Of a stretch of 58,729 nt of DNA, positions 17,501-23,353 are shown one piece after another. The DNA is taken from NCBI GenBank assembly GCA_902793605.1, contig CADBEB010000017.1, positions 4,029-62,757 on the forward strand, given 5' to 3'. Within the stretch, counting starts at the first letter, position 1. Each line of letters starts with the position of its first letter. Position numbers and translations under genes: made by a program. A model generated the notes under the pieces. It was not told the origin of the DNA. It was given only the letters and a program-made list of their open reading frames with translations, and did not search any database. This DNA is from an uncultured Eubacteriales bacterium. GTDB taxonomy: Bacteria > Bacillota > Clostridia > Christensenellales > Aristaeellaceae.

Positions 17501-20082
17501 CCTTAACTGAAACAAGTGTGCCAGCTGGTTATCAAGCTGCAACACAGACAGATGATCCAACTAGCTATCATGGGACTGTTGAACCTCTGAAAATCACTCT
17601 CACCAATGACCAAGTGAGTGTGACTGGTGGTGATTATTCAAATTATTACACGCTCACTGACCCTGATCCTGATGATCCAAGCGACATTGATGTAATAAAG
17701 GTCTTAACGGTAAAAAACAAGGAATACACGATTCGCTTCATAAAAGTAAATGAATCTGGAGATAAAGTACCCGATGTTCATTTTGCTCTTTATAAAGAAA
17801 AGCTGGGTGCTAATGGTTGGAGAATGGATTATCTTCCTGTAGAAGGATTTGAGGAGCTTGTTACTGGGTCTGACGAGAGTGATTCGGATACTTATGGAAT
17901 CATTCCCAACCTGACAGAAGCTTTTAAAACCGGAGTACTTATGCCGGGAACATATTATCTGGTTGAAAAGGGTCCGGTGGAAAACTACCGGCCTTTGGAA
18001 AATGCTGTGTTGTTTACAGTCACAAATGCGGGCAAACTGGAACTTGGTTCCCCGAATCAACCAGCTTATGTCAACCCAATTGGATTGAGAATCGATTCGG
18101 TGGACAGCAATACTCATAATTGGATGAGATATGATTTCTATATCACGAATTATCAGGCTAAAACTGCTGAAATAACCATAAAAAAGGTAGTGAGTGATGG
18201 AACAAGCGCAGATGAGAGCGGGAAATCAGTCTTCTATTTCACGGCTTCGTTGTATTTGCCAAATGGACGTGATCCATGGGTATATGATGGATTCGCAAGA
18301 GGAAAGACTACTTTCACCCTTACACATAACGGAGAGAAAGTGCTTACTGTTCCAGTTGGAGCTGTTCTGAAAGTAACAGAAACCTCAAATGCCTGGTATG
18401 ATACAAAAAATCAGTGGATTCCAGAAACAGGAACACCTGGCGAAGAAGAAAGTGGATTGATATGTACAAAAACAATTCCAGACGATGGTACTATGCTTTT
18501 TACCAATACCAGAAAGAAGATAAACGTTACTGTCACAAAGACACTCAGCGATTCTCTGACAACTGCAGGGACATTCAACTTTATAGGAACGTTAATTGAC
18601 TATGAAGACATGGACTGCACAAGCGAGATTAATGATCTTGAATCATTTGACTTGATTTTGCCAGGAAATCAAAAAACGAAAGTATTTAGCATCCCAATGG
18701 GAACGACTTTTACCGTGGCTGAAACAGCACAGGATTGTTATGATACAACATATGCAAGTGATGGCAAAACATTTAGAGAAACACCTGTTACATTTACTAA
18801 GATCATAAGCAATCAAACAATCACAGTGAAGAATACTCGTAAAACAAAAACTATTACAATAAATAAAACACTTGATGATGAATCTGAGACTTCTACTCCT
18901 GTAGCATTTCCATTCATTGCAACTTTGTATAACACAGATGGTACAACTGTTGTGAAAAACTATCAACTGAATGGAGATGAGATTAAGACTGGAAATGATG
19001 GAAAGACAGCATCTTTTAATCTTTCAATGATACATGGTGGAACTGATACTACTACATTGACAGTTCCATACGGTGCCATACTGAAGATTGAGGAGGGAGA
19101 TGCTCCAAACGGACATGCTTATAACACGACAATAGATTATACGATAGGTGAAACTGCACAACCAAGCACCGATGGAAAATGGAAAGCAATCACAGTAACT
19201 GAAGATTCGGTGCTGACATTTACTAATGAATTTATGAGTGGTGATGTGCTATTATACATTTATAAGGTGGTTGAGAATCCAGATAACGCTTCGCTATCGG
19301 ATACGTTCACATTTAAAGTAACCGGACTGGAAGCGACAACGGATCAGGCTGATCCCAAAGCTTATTCATATACTATGCAAACAACAACAGATGGTATTAA
19401 TTGGGTCGATGGTACGTCAGACACATACACAACAAATGAAAACGGTGAAATAACAAATATTTCACTTCAGCATTATCAGGGAGTCAAAATATTTATCCCA
19501 GCTGGTGGAACAATCACAGTTACAGAAACCAGTTATGGTGATTATCATCCAAGCCATAAGATAAAGAGCGGGGCTAGTGGCACATTCGGAAACAGTGTAT
19601 CTAGCGCAACCACAGGCGATATATACATGAATGGTGACAAATATGTGGAGTTTACTAATTCTACGCAGAATGAAATTGTTGCTCCGACAGGCTATATATC
19701 CAACCACATCCCCTTCCTACTGCTCTTGCTTATCGGTATCTTCCTGTTTGGCGTGAGTGGGTGGAAGTACAGAACCAAATTGTCTTTTGCCTTCCATGGC
19801 AACAAGACAAACGCGATTCAAGATGTGGTACAGGAAGAAGAAACCATATACATCGGTAAACACACGGCGCGAGAGGAAACACAGATAACAACTAACCAAC
19901 AATATTCGTCTGGAGGAACTAACGTAAAAGGGTATAGCCCAGACAATATCTGGGTTAACCATACTCCAACGATACAAGGAGCATTTGCACAACAGCGAGT
20001 AGTGAAGCCAACTGCTCCGACCTGTCCCAGAGAAAACCTTTGGGTAAAGGGACCGCCAGGAGAGCGGGGTGGTGTTGGATGA
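8560..20082 (+). CDS. Giant multidomain sortase-anchored adhesin (3840 aa)
   Basis: A surface protein and probable pilus tip or ancillary adhesin. AAAGGAGGG lies directly upstream of ATG 8560. Order, with approximate residues: signal peptide 1-36; seven HxHxxxC units 50-217; acidic linker; BspA-type leucine-rich repeats 367-467 (KIDKKAFYNNKTITTAILP); Glu-rich linker to 568; a two-copy beta-domain super-repeat 585-1600 with Thr/Glu linkers; an unassigned region; fibro-slime domain about 2290-2445 (EFTGDDDFYLYVDDELIIDL); pilin/Cna-B-like domains 2445-3200 including IQKTDMSGNPLPNAEFVLT; four DUF5979-like stalk domains 3204-3704; sorting motif APTGY at 3708-3712; membrane helix about 3714-3734; then an unusually long cytosolic tail of about 105 residues. 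Composition changes from host-like to clearly AT-rich near 13.3 kb. The sortase at 24063 is the likely anchoring enzyme. Ligand unknown. Confidence 0.93.
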   Translation: MLRYWAKDLCRSWSKRIAALFIVLSMLLSDLVTFAEPNGSSTDSQILICGRAEHQHTDACYEDVLVCGLEETEPVRTYKTTFSPHTHSEACYDKEGNLACGIMENEYYHKHNDFCKDADGNPICGLKFKKPHEHTEECFDADGNLICTTPILTHKHSAACYDDNGNLTCGQWEIPSFTSTADNLIETPGHHHDAGCYERRLTCGQEEHVHGPACYATEEKTEPAENADTVDEAAAEQPEEQTNTSEATEQTEEAEKDTAEQQAQTDNRPENTDTSTTFDASGNDTPETIDATIDAGTESSAESTNVSTEETNNTGSNPENTEQEEKPVEEKTVEEKPDEENSNEENANEENANEENAIEEKPIYETNGDVLIRYNGDETAVTVPDGIRKIDKKAFYNNKTITTAILPDSVEVINSSAFAECSNLEKVILSNQSRLELIGPAAFKNDRKLDTSFAANVDRIVENAFAGIAREETTEEEQTGEEEQRNTEEQNNTEEETRTEEQNKEEEQTNIEEQTREEAPTIEEDQTGEEDQTGEDNELAEPEKTEKPEESEDPEESKNQENQEEPENPDELTIPAEMTIPSDKDAPYQVTVTIPADAGIPEGTELMVTEQAEPQMRLMKSAPKNTAPMKLLGGKSLTVQEQTAGEETYASIPSLTEWQEGAEAPEIILYKKTLDISLVTADGEEIEPDPEAKITVSVNLPEIEDGQEVEVRHITDNGSELLESTNEAGTITFTTNSFSLFEFTSTARKLGSWTSNLLENTFFGKTDAQETTHEEISVDNVTEGLSILEAFSVTKNSDLWMTLRQIQRLVLGKLESLTLYTVENGKLGSIVRDNITLSDILRFNLGDLSSFALVKDSGLRRKTQDLGNIILNGMMPKGATAEAQDVTEAYADIDFSTRLESDEKKEKNTPDSTDSKDSSRIENSQERGDLKTRNENKTDFSLLAAYDISILNENEEYQPEEGNAITVEIQNDSIHSGMNLQLWHIKDDGTREQVKDFSLEDGKISFDATGFSVYALVYRIETYYVDAEGDTYRITVEYGDDAGLPEDVELSVSEVDAGSYLSEAAEALKTQTDYLLYRKFLDISFVQKITNEETGEEQSRIIEPRAPVSVSVQLMDVTDGAEALQVVHFGKDGAEKLTAETSNEAVVTFTAPSFSVFGIGNVLQPLAATETENANIEILGFSGEASLTETQVPEMEEGLEVLGAFTLRGETAEAAEPAETSETTETTETTEITEGPDAPQETGEEPAENEEANTGSTINSLWIKAKLKDNTELSEMESVVLYTVNGEETAPLIESLTTGSQVAKLEAADVAIVKDTGYRHLNLVLDMDENGQTQAQHNADTATANTESILQDHTETTETETTDEQQTETTETTETSETTETTGTTETAGRIIILDGMMPKEAGATAIDVTEAYADHEYVVEEEQAEETTDETQRETTEEIEEETVTTPEEKNTETADPEEPVQELSTATQEQAEEEGVNTPAEGENTTADETTQPEGNKSGVVAENTEESTEETTETAEMQPTRITLAAYDITLSNNESEYQPDENHPITVEIKDDRITADGNIELWHIKDDGTEERVEEYTIEEGRIDFVSYGFSVYTIVDAKEPPVISNTQIQRIEEIEENQTYIISINREGYKYMIAAVNSNGTLQSTTNMAASDTWYLKAVEGKTQIYYIYNLSKLGVPNYIQMTTDGKFALSASGGSEFTIRKTWDNPGTFYINTYKQNSTTEYAFSYSKANAGFTFETTRQYGNTHDQRTIERVYIYKSSEASHDYYELDGKTFSIAYHEESVYGAGLLAEEKITSGKQILTGLKVLVKPDVISNSGELLIAQNPDLAEWTFHSIRADKYYITTEIGGLTKYLTLNGNNLSLELEPDSVKSVITVTSGTGAYAGKYQFSVGGNRLMLSGGKAENGFVSTTDNGAFAWLNLVQPTSILTENDFIVYSAEKVNIADRETVPGLEPNKSKLVVFSRLWNDEKKTYEYYIINDDGTLLRGYESGNMIQWVGSEINTAQWEFTEYLGSDGEPNFYYELQNTYSNQYIAPQVTNGQILSNGTIGINLVGRKDGYYYSKILAWDDKHYRYVGLKTENGRIVSCPKEEAEDFFFARIIPTTTIEHTTVETVDHTKYGISMRMANLGSRDDMYAIMGNNQYVQQEGVKNLLSTNLTNGYPTTSNGSNLSQMYTNAVDVNNLFIASTYYSGGYFTFDSSHNYASFYKEDGTLDPNNFTVYRELGTTDANQGSTMGHGLFLPYNRLSDQPSVKNPQNMYTITGDDLPDSDPRKGETLYKVGNTNSDTDYYFAIELSAEFTQTANGMDNWGHDIIYEFTGDDDFYLYVDDELIIDLGGIHRALSGNVNYATGEIVENGHDKIDVDGDGKEESPRNLRTVFERNYRKRNPGASQSDIDTFLGQYFNDGECIFKDYTSHKMKIFYMERGAGSSNLRMRFNLASVKPGTVLLSKDLTGVEETDSFMADYAFQIKYKSEAVDAVEKTLIQNYIDEEYGELTVVYKDTNRPVTFAQSYSPKPGVVYDNVFFLKPGEIAEFTMPSDAMRYKVTECYIDPQVYDSVTVNEKTVVDGGVIETESNGDASRKDYSIDFEAIKVRPKAEYVNHIDQSILKTLYITKKLYEEDGKTPIDNDSTVFTFRLYLGTDIDEEIKAANMHSYYVKNENGVYCYWNDETQKFAPLPSGSTNYDDLTDEEKQIAIYSTSMYGSISKIPVNYTVEVRELLSGTRFMVEELGYEIPDGYSLQEYAIKEGSSQPIKYTTKTEKTFTDSDYTVEVHNMKGWGLRLTKKWTDTAFMEERDPVYFAVYTEDNNGTLASEPVLGTVRKLVTSNTSLYWYFDSIPSGLTFNNYVVREVQIVDPVVDADGMTVMGYSSITPITSGGTNRVHGKEYGLTATDHDYTVTYQKGTIDTSVSNVREDTMINSRPGIKIQKTDMSGNPLPNAEFVLTDGNGQIAGSEKYISDENGLITIAYLRQDEEYTLTETSVPAGYQAATQTDDPTSYHGTVEPLKITLTNDQVSVTGGDYSNYYTLTDPDPDDPSDIDVIKVLTVKNKEYTIRFIKVNESGDKVPDVHFALYKEKLGANGWRMDYLPVEGFEELVTGSDESDSDTYGIIPNLTEAFKTGVLMPGTYYLVEKGPVENYRPLENAVLFTVTNAGKLELGSPNQPAYVNPIGLRIDSVDSNTHNWMRYDFYITNYQAKTAEITIKKVVSDGTSADESGKSVFYFTASLYLPNGRDPWVYDGFARGKTTFTLTHNGEKVLTVPVGAVLKVTETSNAWYDTKNQWIPETGTPGEEESGLICTKTIPDDGTMLFTNTRKKINVTVTKTLSDSLTTAGTFNFIGTLIDYEDMDCTSEINDLESFDLILPGNQKTKVFSIPMGTTFTVAETAQDCYDTTYASDGKTFRETPVTFTKIISNQTITVKNTRKTKTITINKTLDDESETSTPVAFPFIATLYNTDGTTVVKNYQLNGDEIKTGNDGKTASFNLSMIHGGTDTTTLTVPYGAILKIEEGDAPNGHAYNTTIDYTIGETAQPSTDGKWKAITVTEDSVLTFTNEFMSGDVLLYIYKVVENPDNASLSDTFTFKVTGLEATTDQADPKAYSYTMQTTTDGINWVDGTSDTYTTNENGEITNISLQHYQGVKIFIPAGGTITVTETSYGDYHPSHKIKSGASGTFGNSVSSATTGDIYMNGDKYVEFTNSTQNEIVAPTGYISNHIPFLLLLLIGIFLFGVSGWKYRTKLSFAFHGNKTNAIQDVVQEEETIYIGKHTAREETQITTNQQYSSGGTNVKGYSPDNIWVNHTPTIQGAFAQQRVVKPTAPTCPRENLWVKGPPGERGGVG
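8698..9213 (+). repeat. Seven HxHxxxC(Y/F/K) repeats in the adhesin head
   Basis: The protein repeats HQHTDACY, HTHSEACY, HKHNDFCK, HEHTEECF, HKHSAACY, HHHDAGCY and HVHGPACY occur at intervals of roughly 20-35 residues. Each of the first six is followed by a second Cys, mostly in a (C)CG pair such as LVCG or ITCG-like endings. Such repeats recur at the N-terminus of large Bacillota adhesins; the regular His and Cys spacing suggests metal binding or disulfide-bonded loops, which is inference. Confidence 0.85.
11250..11358 (+). repeat. GACTCG repeat cluster with a 14-bp perfect palindrome inside the adhesin gene
   Basis: CCGACTCGAGTCGG (11250-11263) is a perfect palindrome. Its 14-base overlap GACTCGAGTCGGAT (11252-11265) is repeated exactly at 11308-11321, and further GACTCG copies fill the interval to 11357. 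The block encodes a short polar linker between the two super-repeat units and sits at a local change in base composition, so it may mark a junction made by recombination or slippage. Confidence 0.75.
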
Positions 20083-20497
20083 GAAGATTTGGGACCTCTC
20101 GTATGAGAGGGAATCCGAGCTATCAAGCAATACCCCGTAGTCTTACTACCTGGAGCAGAACACCGATCCACGTTGCCAGAAGTGGAACGACGAGAAGCAG
20201 AGGCGATCCACAAGTGACTCATTCCACAGTATTCGGAATGTGGACGAGTGGAAGTGGAGCTTCCACAGTGCCTCGCGGATATCCATCGACGGTTCCTCGC
20301 GTGAAAGGCTGTGGATCCGGACCAGGAGGTGATCCTGGAGGATGAGACGATGTAGAAGCCGTGGTGATCCCGGTGGTTAGGAACAAGACGAACGACTATG
20401 TGGATGACCACAACGTGGAAAGAAATTGGAGGAAAACGGCAATGAAAATGAATTCAGGAACCGGACAGAAAAACAGAATTTGAAAGGAGAAAACAAA
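20083..20497 (+). pseudogene. Frameshifted remnant between adhesin and pilin genes
   Basis: No intact gene is convincing in these 415 bases. An 88-codon open frame (20079-20345) overlaps the adhesin stop as ATGA but has poor codon use and an Arg/Ser/Gly-rich product. By contrast, host-like codons appear in three different frames in succession: DEKIWDLSYERESELSSN from 20078 and, after a TAG, NTDPRCQKWNDEK and NVDEWKWSFH; then DPDQEVILEDETM near 20311-20350; then VVRNKTNDYVDDHNVERN to about 20430. I read this as one former gene broken by a stop codon and frameshifts. What it encoded is unknown. A 13-codon frame at 20442-20483 with its own GGAGG ends immediately before the pilin ribosome binding site. 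Confidence 0.4.
20442..20483 (+). CDS. Possible 13-residue leader peptide before the pilin gene
   Basis: TTGGAGGAAAACGGCA followed by ATG gives a well-placed start, and the frame ends with TGA at 20481-20483, directly against AAAGGAG of the pilin gene. A ribosome finishing here would be at the pilin start site, so translational coupling is possible. The peptide (MKMNSGTGQKNRI) has no recognisable function and the frame may simply be the end of the broken gene upstream. Confidence 0.25.
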   Translation: MKMNSGTGQKNRI

Positions 20498-21871
20498 ATG
20501 AAGAAAATAGGGGCTATGGTACTTGCGATTATGATGATCGCGATGGTGGGACTGGCGTATGCAGATGATGGGGCGTCTCTTACCGGGGGTAAATATGGTA
20601 CAGTTGCAAACAATGTTGTTACATCCACAATTAATGAGTCTGTTAAAATTGCTAAGGAAATAACAGCTTATAATGTTGATGAAACAACAACTGTTTATGC
20701 GCCGACAATTAGTTATACTTACACAATAACTGCAGATGCAACAAATAGCAGCAATACGATTGTTGACAGCAATAATGTATCTGCTGTTACTAAACCAGGT
20801 GTGTTAGATGGTTTAAAGGTTAATGATGTGTCGGGATCAACAGGAACCATAACATGGTCAACCGGTGAAACGCTTTCAACAAGTTCTACAGGAACAGCAA
20901 ACACAAAGTATTTATCTCTTGATTTCTCCGGTGTTGTGTTTGGTGCTGCTGGAGTATATCGCTACGTGATTACTGAGACTCTTACAACTAGCGGTGATAC
21001 TTATGCGATGTCTGGTGTTACCGAGACAAAAACCGGGAATTCTGCCGGAAGCCATGTTCGGTACCTTGATGTATATGTTAAAGATGGATCAGGAGATTCT
21101 GGTGCATCTGCTTGGGATGTGTATGGATATGTGTGCATGTATAATGACAACGATATCAACGATGGAACAACAGGAACAAAAACAGTTAACGCAGCTGCCA
21201 AGACAAATGGATTTGTGCCTGGAACAACGGATGGTACCACAGCGGTTAGCGCAGATAGTTATTATACATTTAATTTAACTATCTCAAAGACTTTGAGTGG
21301 CGATAATGCCATGAGTACGCATCAGTTTCCGTTCTCTATTAATTTCACAAATTCAGCCGTAACTAAAGCTGTTAAGCTTAATGCGACGACATCTGGGACG
21401 GTGACTGATTATACGCATAATGCAGTAGCTGCAAGTTCATTGGATGGTATTGCAACACTGGCACACAATGGATCTATTAAGTATATTGGCATTCCTTGCG
21501 GAACTTCCGTTACAGTGTTTGAAACAAATAATGTAACAGGAACAGCATATCAAGCCATTGTTACAACGGATGGTACCGCAGGTACAGCAAAGAATATTAC
21601 GTGGGGCACTGCTCCTTCTGCTAAAAATTCGGAAGAAGTTATAGATACAACCAACGCGGCATACGAGTCTAATGTGGGCACCGTGACAACTACAGCTGAC
21701 ACGAATGACAATACATCGGGTCGACACACAATCGCAATTGCAAATACTCTGGAACTCATCTCCCCGACCGGCTACGTATCCCGTTTCGCCCCCTACGCCC
21801 TGATCCTGGTTGGTGGTATCGTCCTGCTGGTCATCGCGATGAAGCGCAGGAAGAACACGGAGGAAGACTGA
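20498..21871 (+). CDS. Major pilin-like, sortase-anchored protein (Spy0128/FctA type)
   Basis: A 457-residue secreted shaft subunit candidate. AAAGGAGAAAACAAA precedes ATG 20498; an earlier TTG at 20426 is less likely. A signal peptide ends near AYA-DD (residues 20-22). Two beta domains follow in the style of streptococcal T-antigen pilins: the first with IAKEIT (Lys53) and YRYVITE (Glu160), the second starting at YTFNLTISKTLSG and ending with TVFETNN, the Lys/Glu layout used for intramolecular isopeptide bonds. The sorting signal is SPTGY at 422-426, then a hydrophobic helix and RRK tail. The xPTG motif matches the xVPTG type used by class B pilin sortases rather than LPxTG. Codons are AT-rich in the ectodomain but host-like from about 21750, covering the sorting signal, which implies exchange of the ectodomain. 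Confidence 0.88.
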   Translation: MKKIGAMVLAIMMIAMVGLAYADDGASLTGGKYGTVANNVVTSTINESVKIAKEITAYNVDETTTVYAPTISYTYTITADATNSSNTIVDSNNVSAVTKPGVLDGLKVNDVSGSTGTITWSTGETLSTSSTGTANTKYLSLDFSGVVFGAAGVYRYVITETLTTSGDTYAMSGVTETKTGNSAGSHVRYLDVYVKDGSGDSGASAWDVYGYVCMYNDNDINDGTTGTKTVNAAAKTNGFVPGTTDGTTAVSADSYYTFNLTISKTLSGDNAMSTHQFPFSINFTNSAVTKAVKLNATTSGTVTDYTHNAVAASSLDGIATLAHNGSIKYIGIPCGTSVTVFETNNVTGTAYQAIVTTDGTAGTAKNITWGTAPSAKNSEEVIDTTNAAYESNVGTVTTTADTNDNTSGRHTIAIANTLELISPTGYVSRFAPYALILVGGIVLLVIAMKRRKNTEED

Positions 21872-21924
21872 TAAAACAGATCAATCGATCAACAGTACTT
21901 CCAAAGGAAGATCACAGCGTAAGC

Positions 21925-21964
21925 GTGGGTAGGTGGAAAGGAAGCAACCGATCCACCTATCCAC
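21925..21964. terminator. Strong hairpin downstream of the pilin gene
   Basis: GTGGGTAGGTGGA (21925-21937) pairs with TCCACCTATCCAC (21952-21964) over 13 positions with one G-T pair. The following bases are C/T-rich rather than a pure T run, so it may be an attenuator or RNA stabiliser that keeps pilin mRNA abundant relative to downstream genes. Confidence 0.4.
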
Positions 21965-22063
21965 ACTCTCCATCCGTCCTTCCTCTCCACGTCAGCTCTA
22001 ATATGAGCTATACTGATGGGGAAGAAAGAACTGGATGAAGAAAATAAACGGGAGTGAACACGA

Positions 22064-22252
22064 ATGGATAAAATAGAACTCGACCTGGACAGCCTGGAAA
22101 AGGTCAACGGCGGAGCCACGTTTGACTTCTTTGATCGAGAAAGCAAAGATTCGGTTGGATTAAGCAAACCGTGCCCTCACTGCGGGAAAGGCTTCTACGT
22201 GACTCTTGGGAAAACGGTTTGTGATGATTGCAGGAAGTTGGGTTATTCGTGA
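22064..22252 (+). CDS. Small double-glycine-leader peptide with a four-cysteine core
   Basis: This 62-residue peptide has the layout of a secreted, leader-cleaved peptide. GGGAGTGAACACGA precedes ATG. The leader MDKIELDLDSLEKVNGG (1-17) fits the double-glycine consensus of bacteriocin and peptide-pheromone precursors processed by C39-peptidase ABC exporters (hydrophobic positions alternating before GG). The predicted core (18-62) holds two CxxC pairs, CPHC (37-40) and CDDC (53-56), so it could fold as a zinc knuckle or form disulfides. No C39 transporter, modification enzyme or immunity gene is visible in the window. A strong terminator follows, making it a stand-alone unit between the pilin and SipA-like genes. 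Function unknown; a leaderless cytosolic zinc-ribbon protein is the alternative. Confidence 0.7.
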   Translation: MDKIELDLDSLEKVNGGATFDFFDRESKDSVGLSKPCPHCGKGFYVTLGKTVCDDCRKLGYS

Positions 22253-22254
22253 GA

Positions 22255-22282
22255 GAGGGGGAGCTTCGGCTCCTCTTTTCTT
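22255..22282 (+). terminator. Rho-independent terminator of the double-glycine peptide gene
   Basis: GAGC-TTCG-GCTC forms a UUCG tetraloop stem extended by G-C and G-T pairs, followed by TCTTTTCTTT. It starts two bases after the stop codon. Confidence 0.8.
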
Positions 22283-22443
22283 TGTGCTTTGATTGGATAC
22301 AGTATACAAAATTCATAAGCTTTTCGTCATAATCAGTTAAGACTTCCGTCTCCTGTGAATTCTCATTCAGAGGTAATATGCGCATGATCCGGATGGCATC
22401 CGGTATCGAGAAATCAACCGCCACAGGCGAGGAGGTGAATACC

Positions 22444-22920
22444 ATGAGAATCAACTACGGAGCAACGGACAGAAAGAGGATGGTCAAAGCCATCGGTGAA
22501 GCCTTGGATGAGAAACCGGTTTACCAAGGGATCCCGTCCTACGCTTACCAGATCGCGGAATTCACGGTGACCAGAGACGGAAACCTGGAATTCCCCGATG
22601 ATACGGACACGGAGATCGTCAACGGACTGATTGATAGCCTTGAGGAAGTCGGATTTAAGTTTCAGGAGAGTGATGCGAATGACAGCACCACCGAGAGCGT
22701 GGGCACGGAGGAAAAGATGGTAGCGGCCGACACGGACACAGAGACAGCTGATGCCATCAACGGGTGTGCGGAAGAGAGCACAGAGACGGACGATGCCAGC
22801 AACGCGACGGCAGATAGCACAGAATCAGAGGAAACCAGCGCTGACGAGCCAACAGAACTCACCATCAGCCTTCCACTGATGCCCACCGGATGCACTGGAC
22901 AGGCTACGGAAGCTGGTTGA
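22444..22920 (+). pseudogene. ICE/phage-type 'virulence-related' protein, frameshifted near its C-terminus
   Basis: GGAGGTGAATACC precedes ATG 22444. The first 60 residues (MRINYGATDRKRMVKAIGEA, then YQGIPSYAYQIAEFTV) match a family I know from integrative elements and prophages of Bacillota, often annotated as virulence-related, of unknown function. A Thr/Glu/Asp-rich linker follows, then LTISLP, which in intact members leads into a conserved C-terminal helix. Here the open frame diverges (LMPTGCTGQATEAG, stop), while the expected sequence PPDALDRLRKLVDGK resumes in another frame at about 22878-22922. The 158-residue product therefore looks like a frameshifted copy and a fossil of a mobile element inserted in the pilus locus. 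Confidence 0.6.
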
Positions 22921-23353
22921 CGGGAAAACCATCATGGGAAACGGCTTCATGAATCATCGGGAGGGCCGGAGAAAGATTCACAAAAAGATATGGTATTGTG
23001 AGATTCAGTGGTAACAGTGGTAATCATATAACAATGAAGCCTGATGATTTGTGCAGAGGAATCCCATATAAAGTATATTTCTGAGATCCCGACAGCGGAG
23101 GACTTCGTCAACCTTATTATCGACCGGAATGCCCGTGGCCTCTGCTCTGTCAGCGCGAAAACCGCAGAAAAAAACTTCACTTTCCTACACTTGCATGCAG
23201 GAAGGAAAGGTGAGATAATTATGTTGCGATACAAGGCTCGGCAGTGATGTCCGGGCAAGTATGATGGGGACTGCAGGGAAAGAGGCGTGGCACTCAAAGC
23301 TTTGGCTTCAGAATGACACGAACCGGGAACAGACTCGAAAGGAGGAGCAGCGC
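22921..23353. other. Gene-poor stretch, probable mobile-element debris
   Basis: No gene is convincing in these 433 bases. The first part continues the displaced frame of the broken upstream gene. An AT-rich run then encodes a short open segment without a good start (RYGIVRFSGNSGNHITMK), and a 67-codon frame at 23044-23247 lacks a ribosome binding site and recognisable similarity. The last bases hold GAAAGGAGG, the ribosome binding site of the SipA-like gene. Confidence 0.5.

Noticed and set aside
20079..20345. An 88-codon frame overlapping the adhesin stop as ATGA
   Set aside because: The overlap is attractive, but the codons are unlike the host and other frames in the same stretch look more coding; kept only as part of the pseudogene entry.
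20343..20483. Continuation of the 88-codon frame through a TGA, suggesting recoding or selenocysteine
   Set aside because: No SECIS-like hairpin was evident, the preceding frame is poorly supported, and frameshift decay explains the pattern better.
23044..23247. A 67-codon plus-strand frame before the SipA-like gene
   Set aside because: No ribosome binding site, no similarity I recognise, and it lies in probable mobile-element debris.
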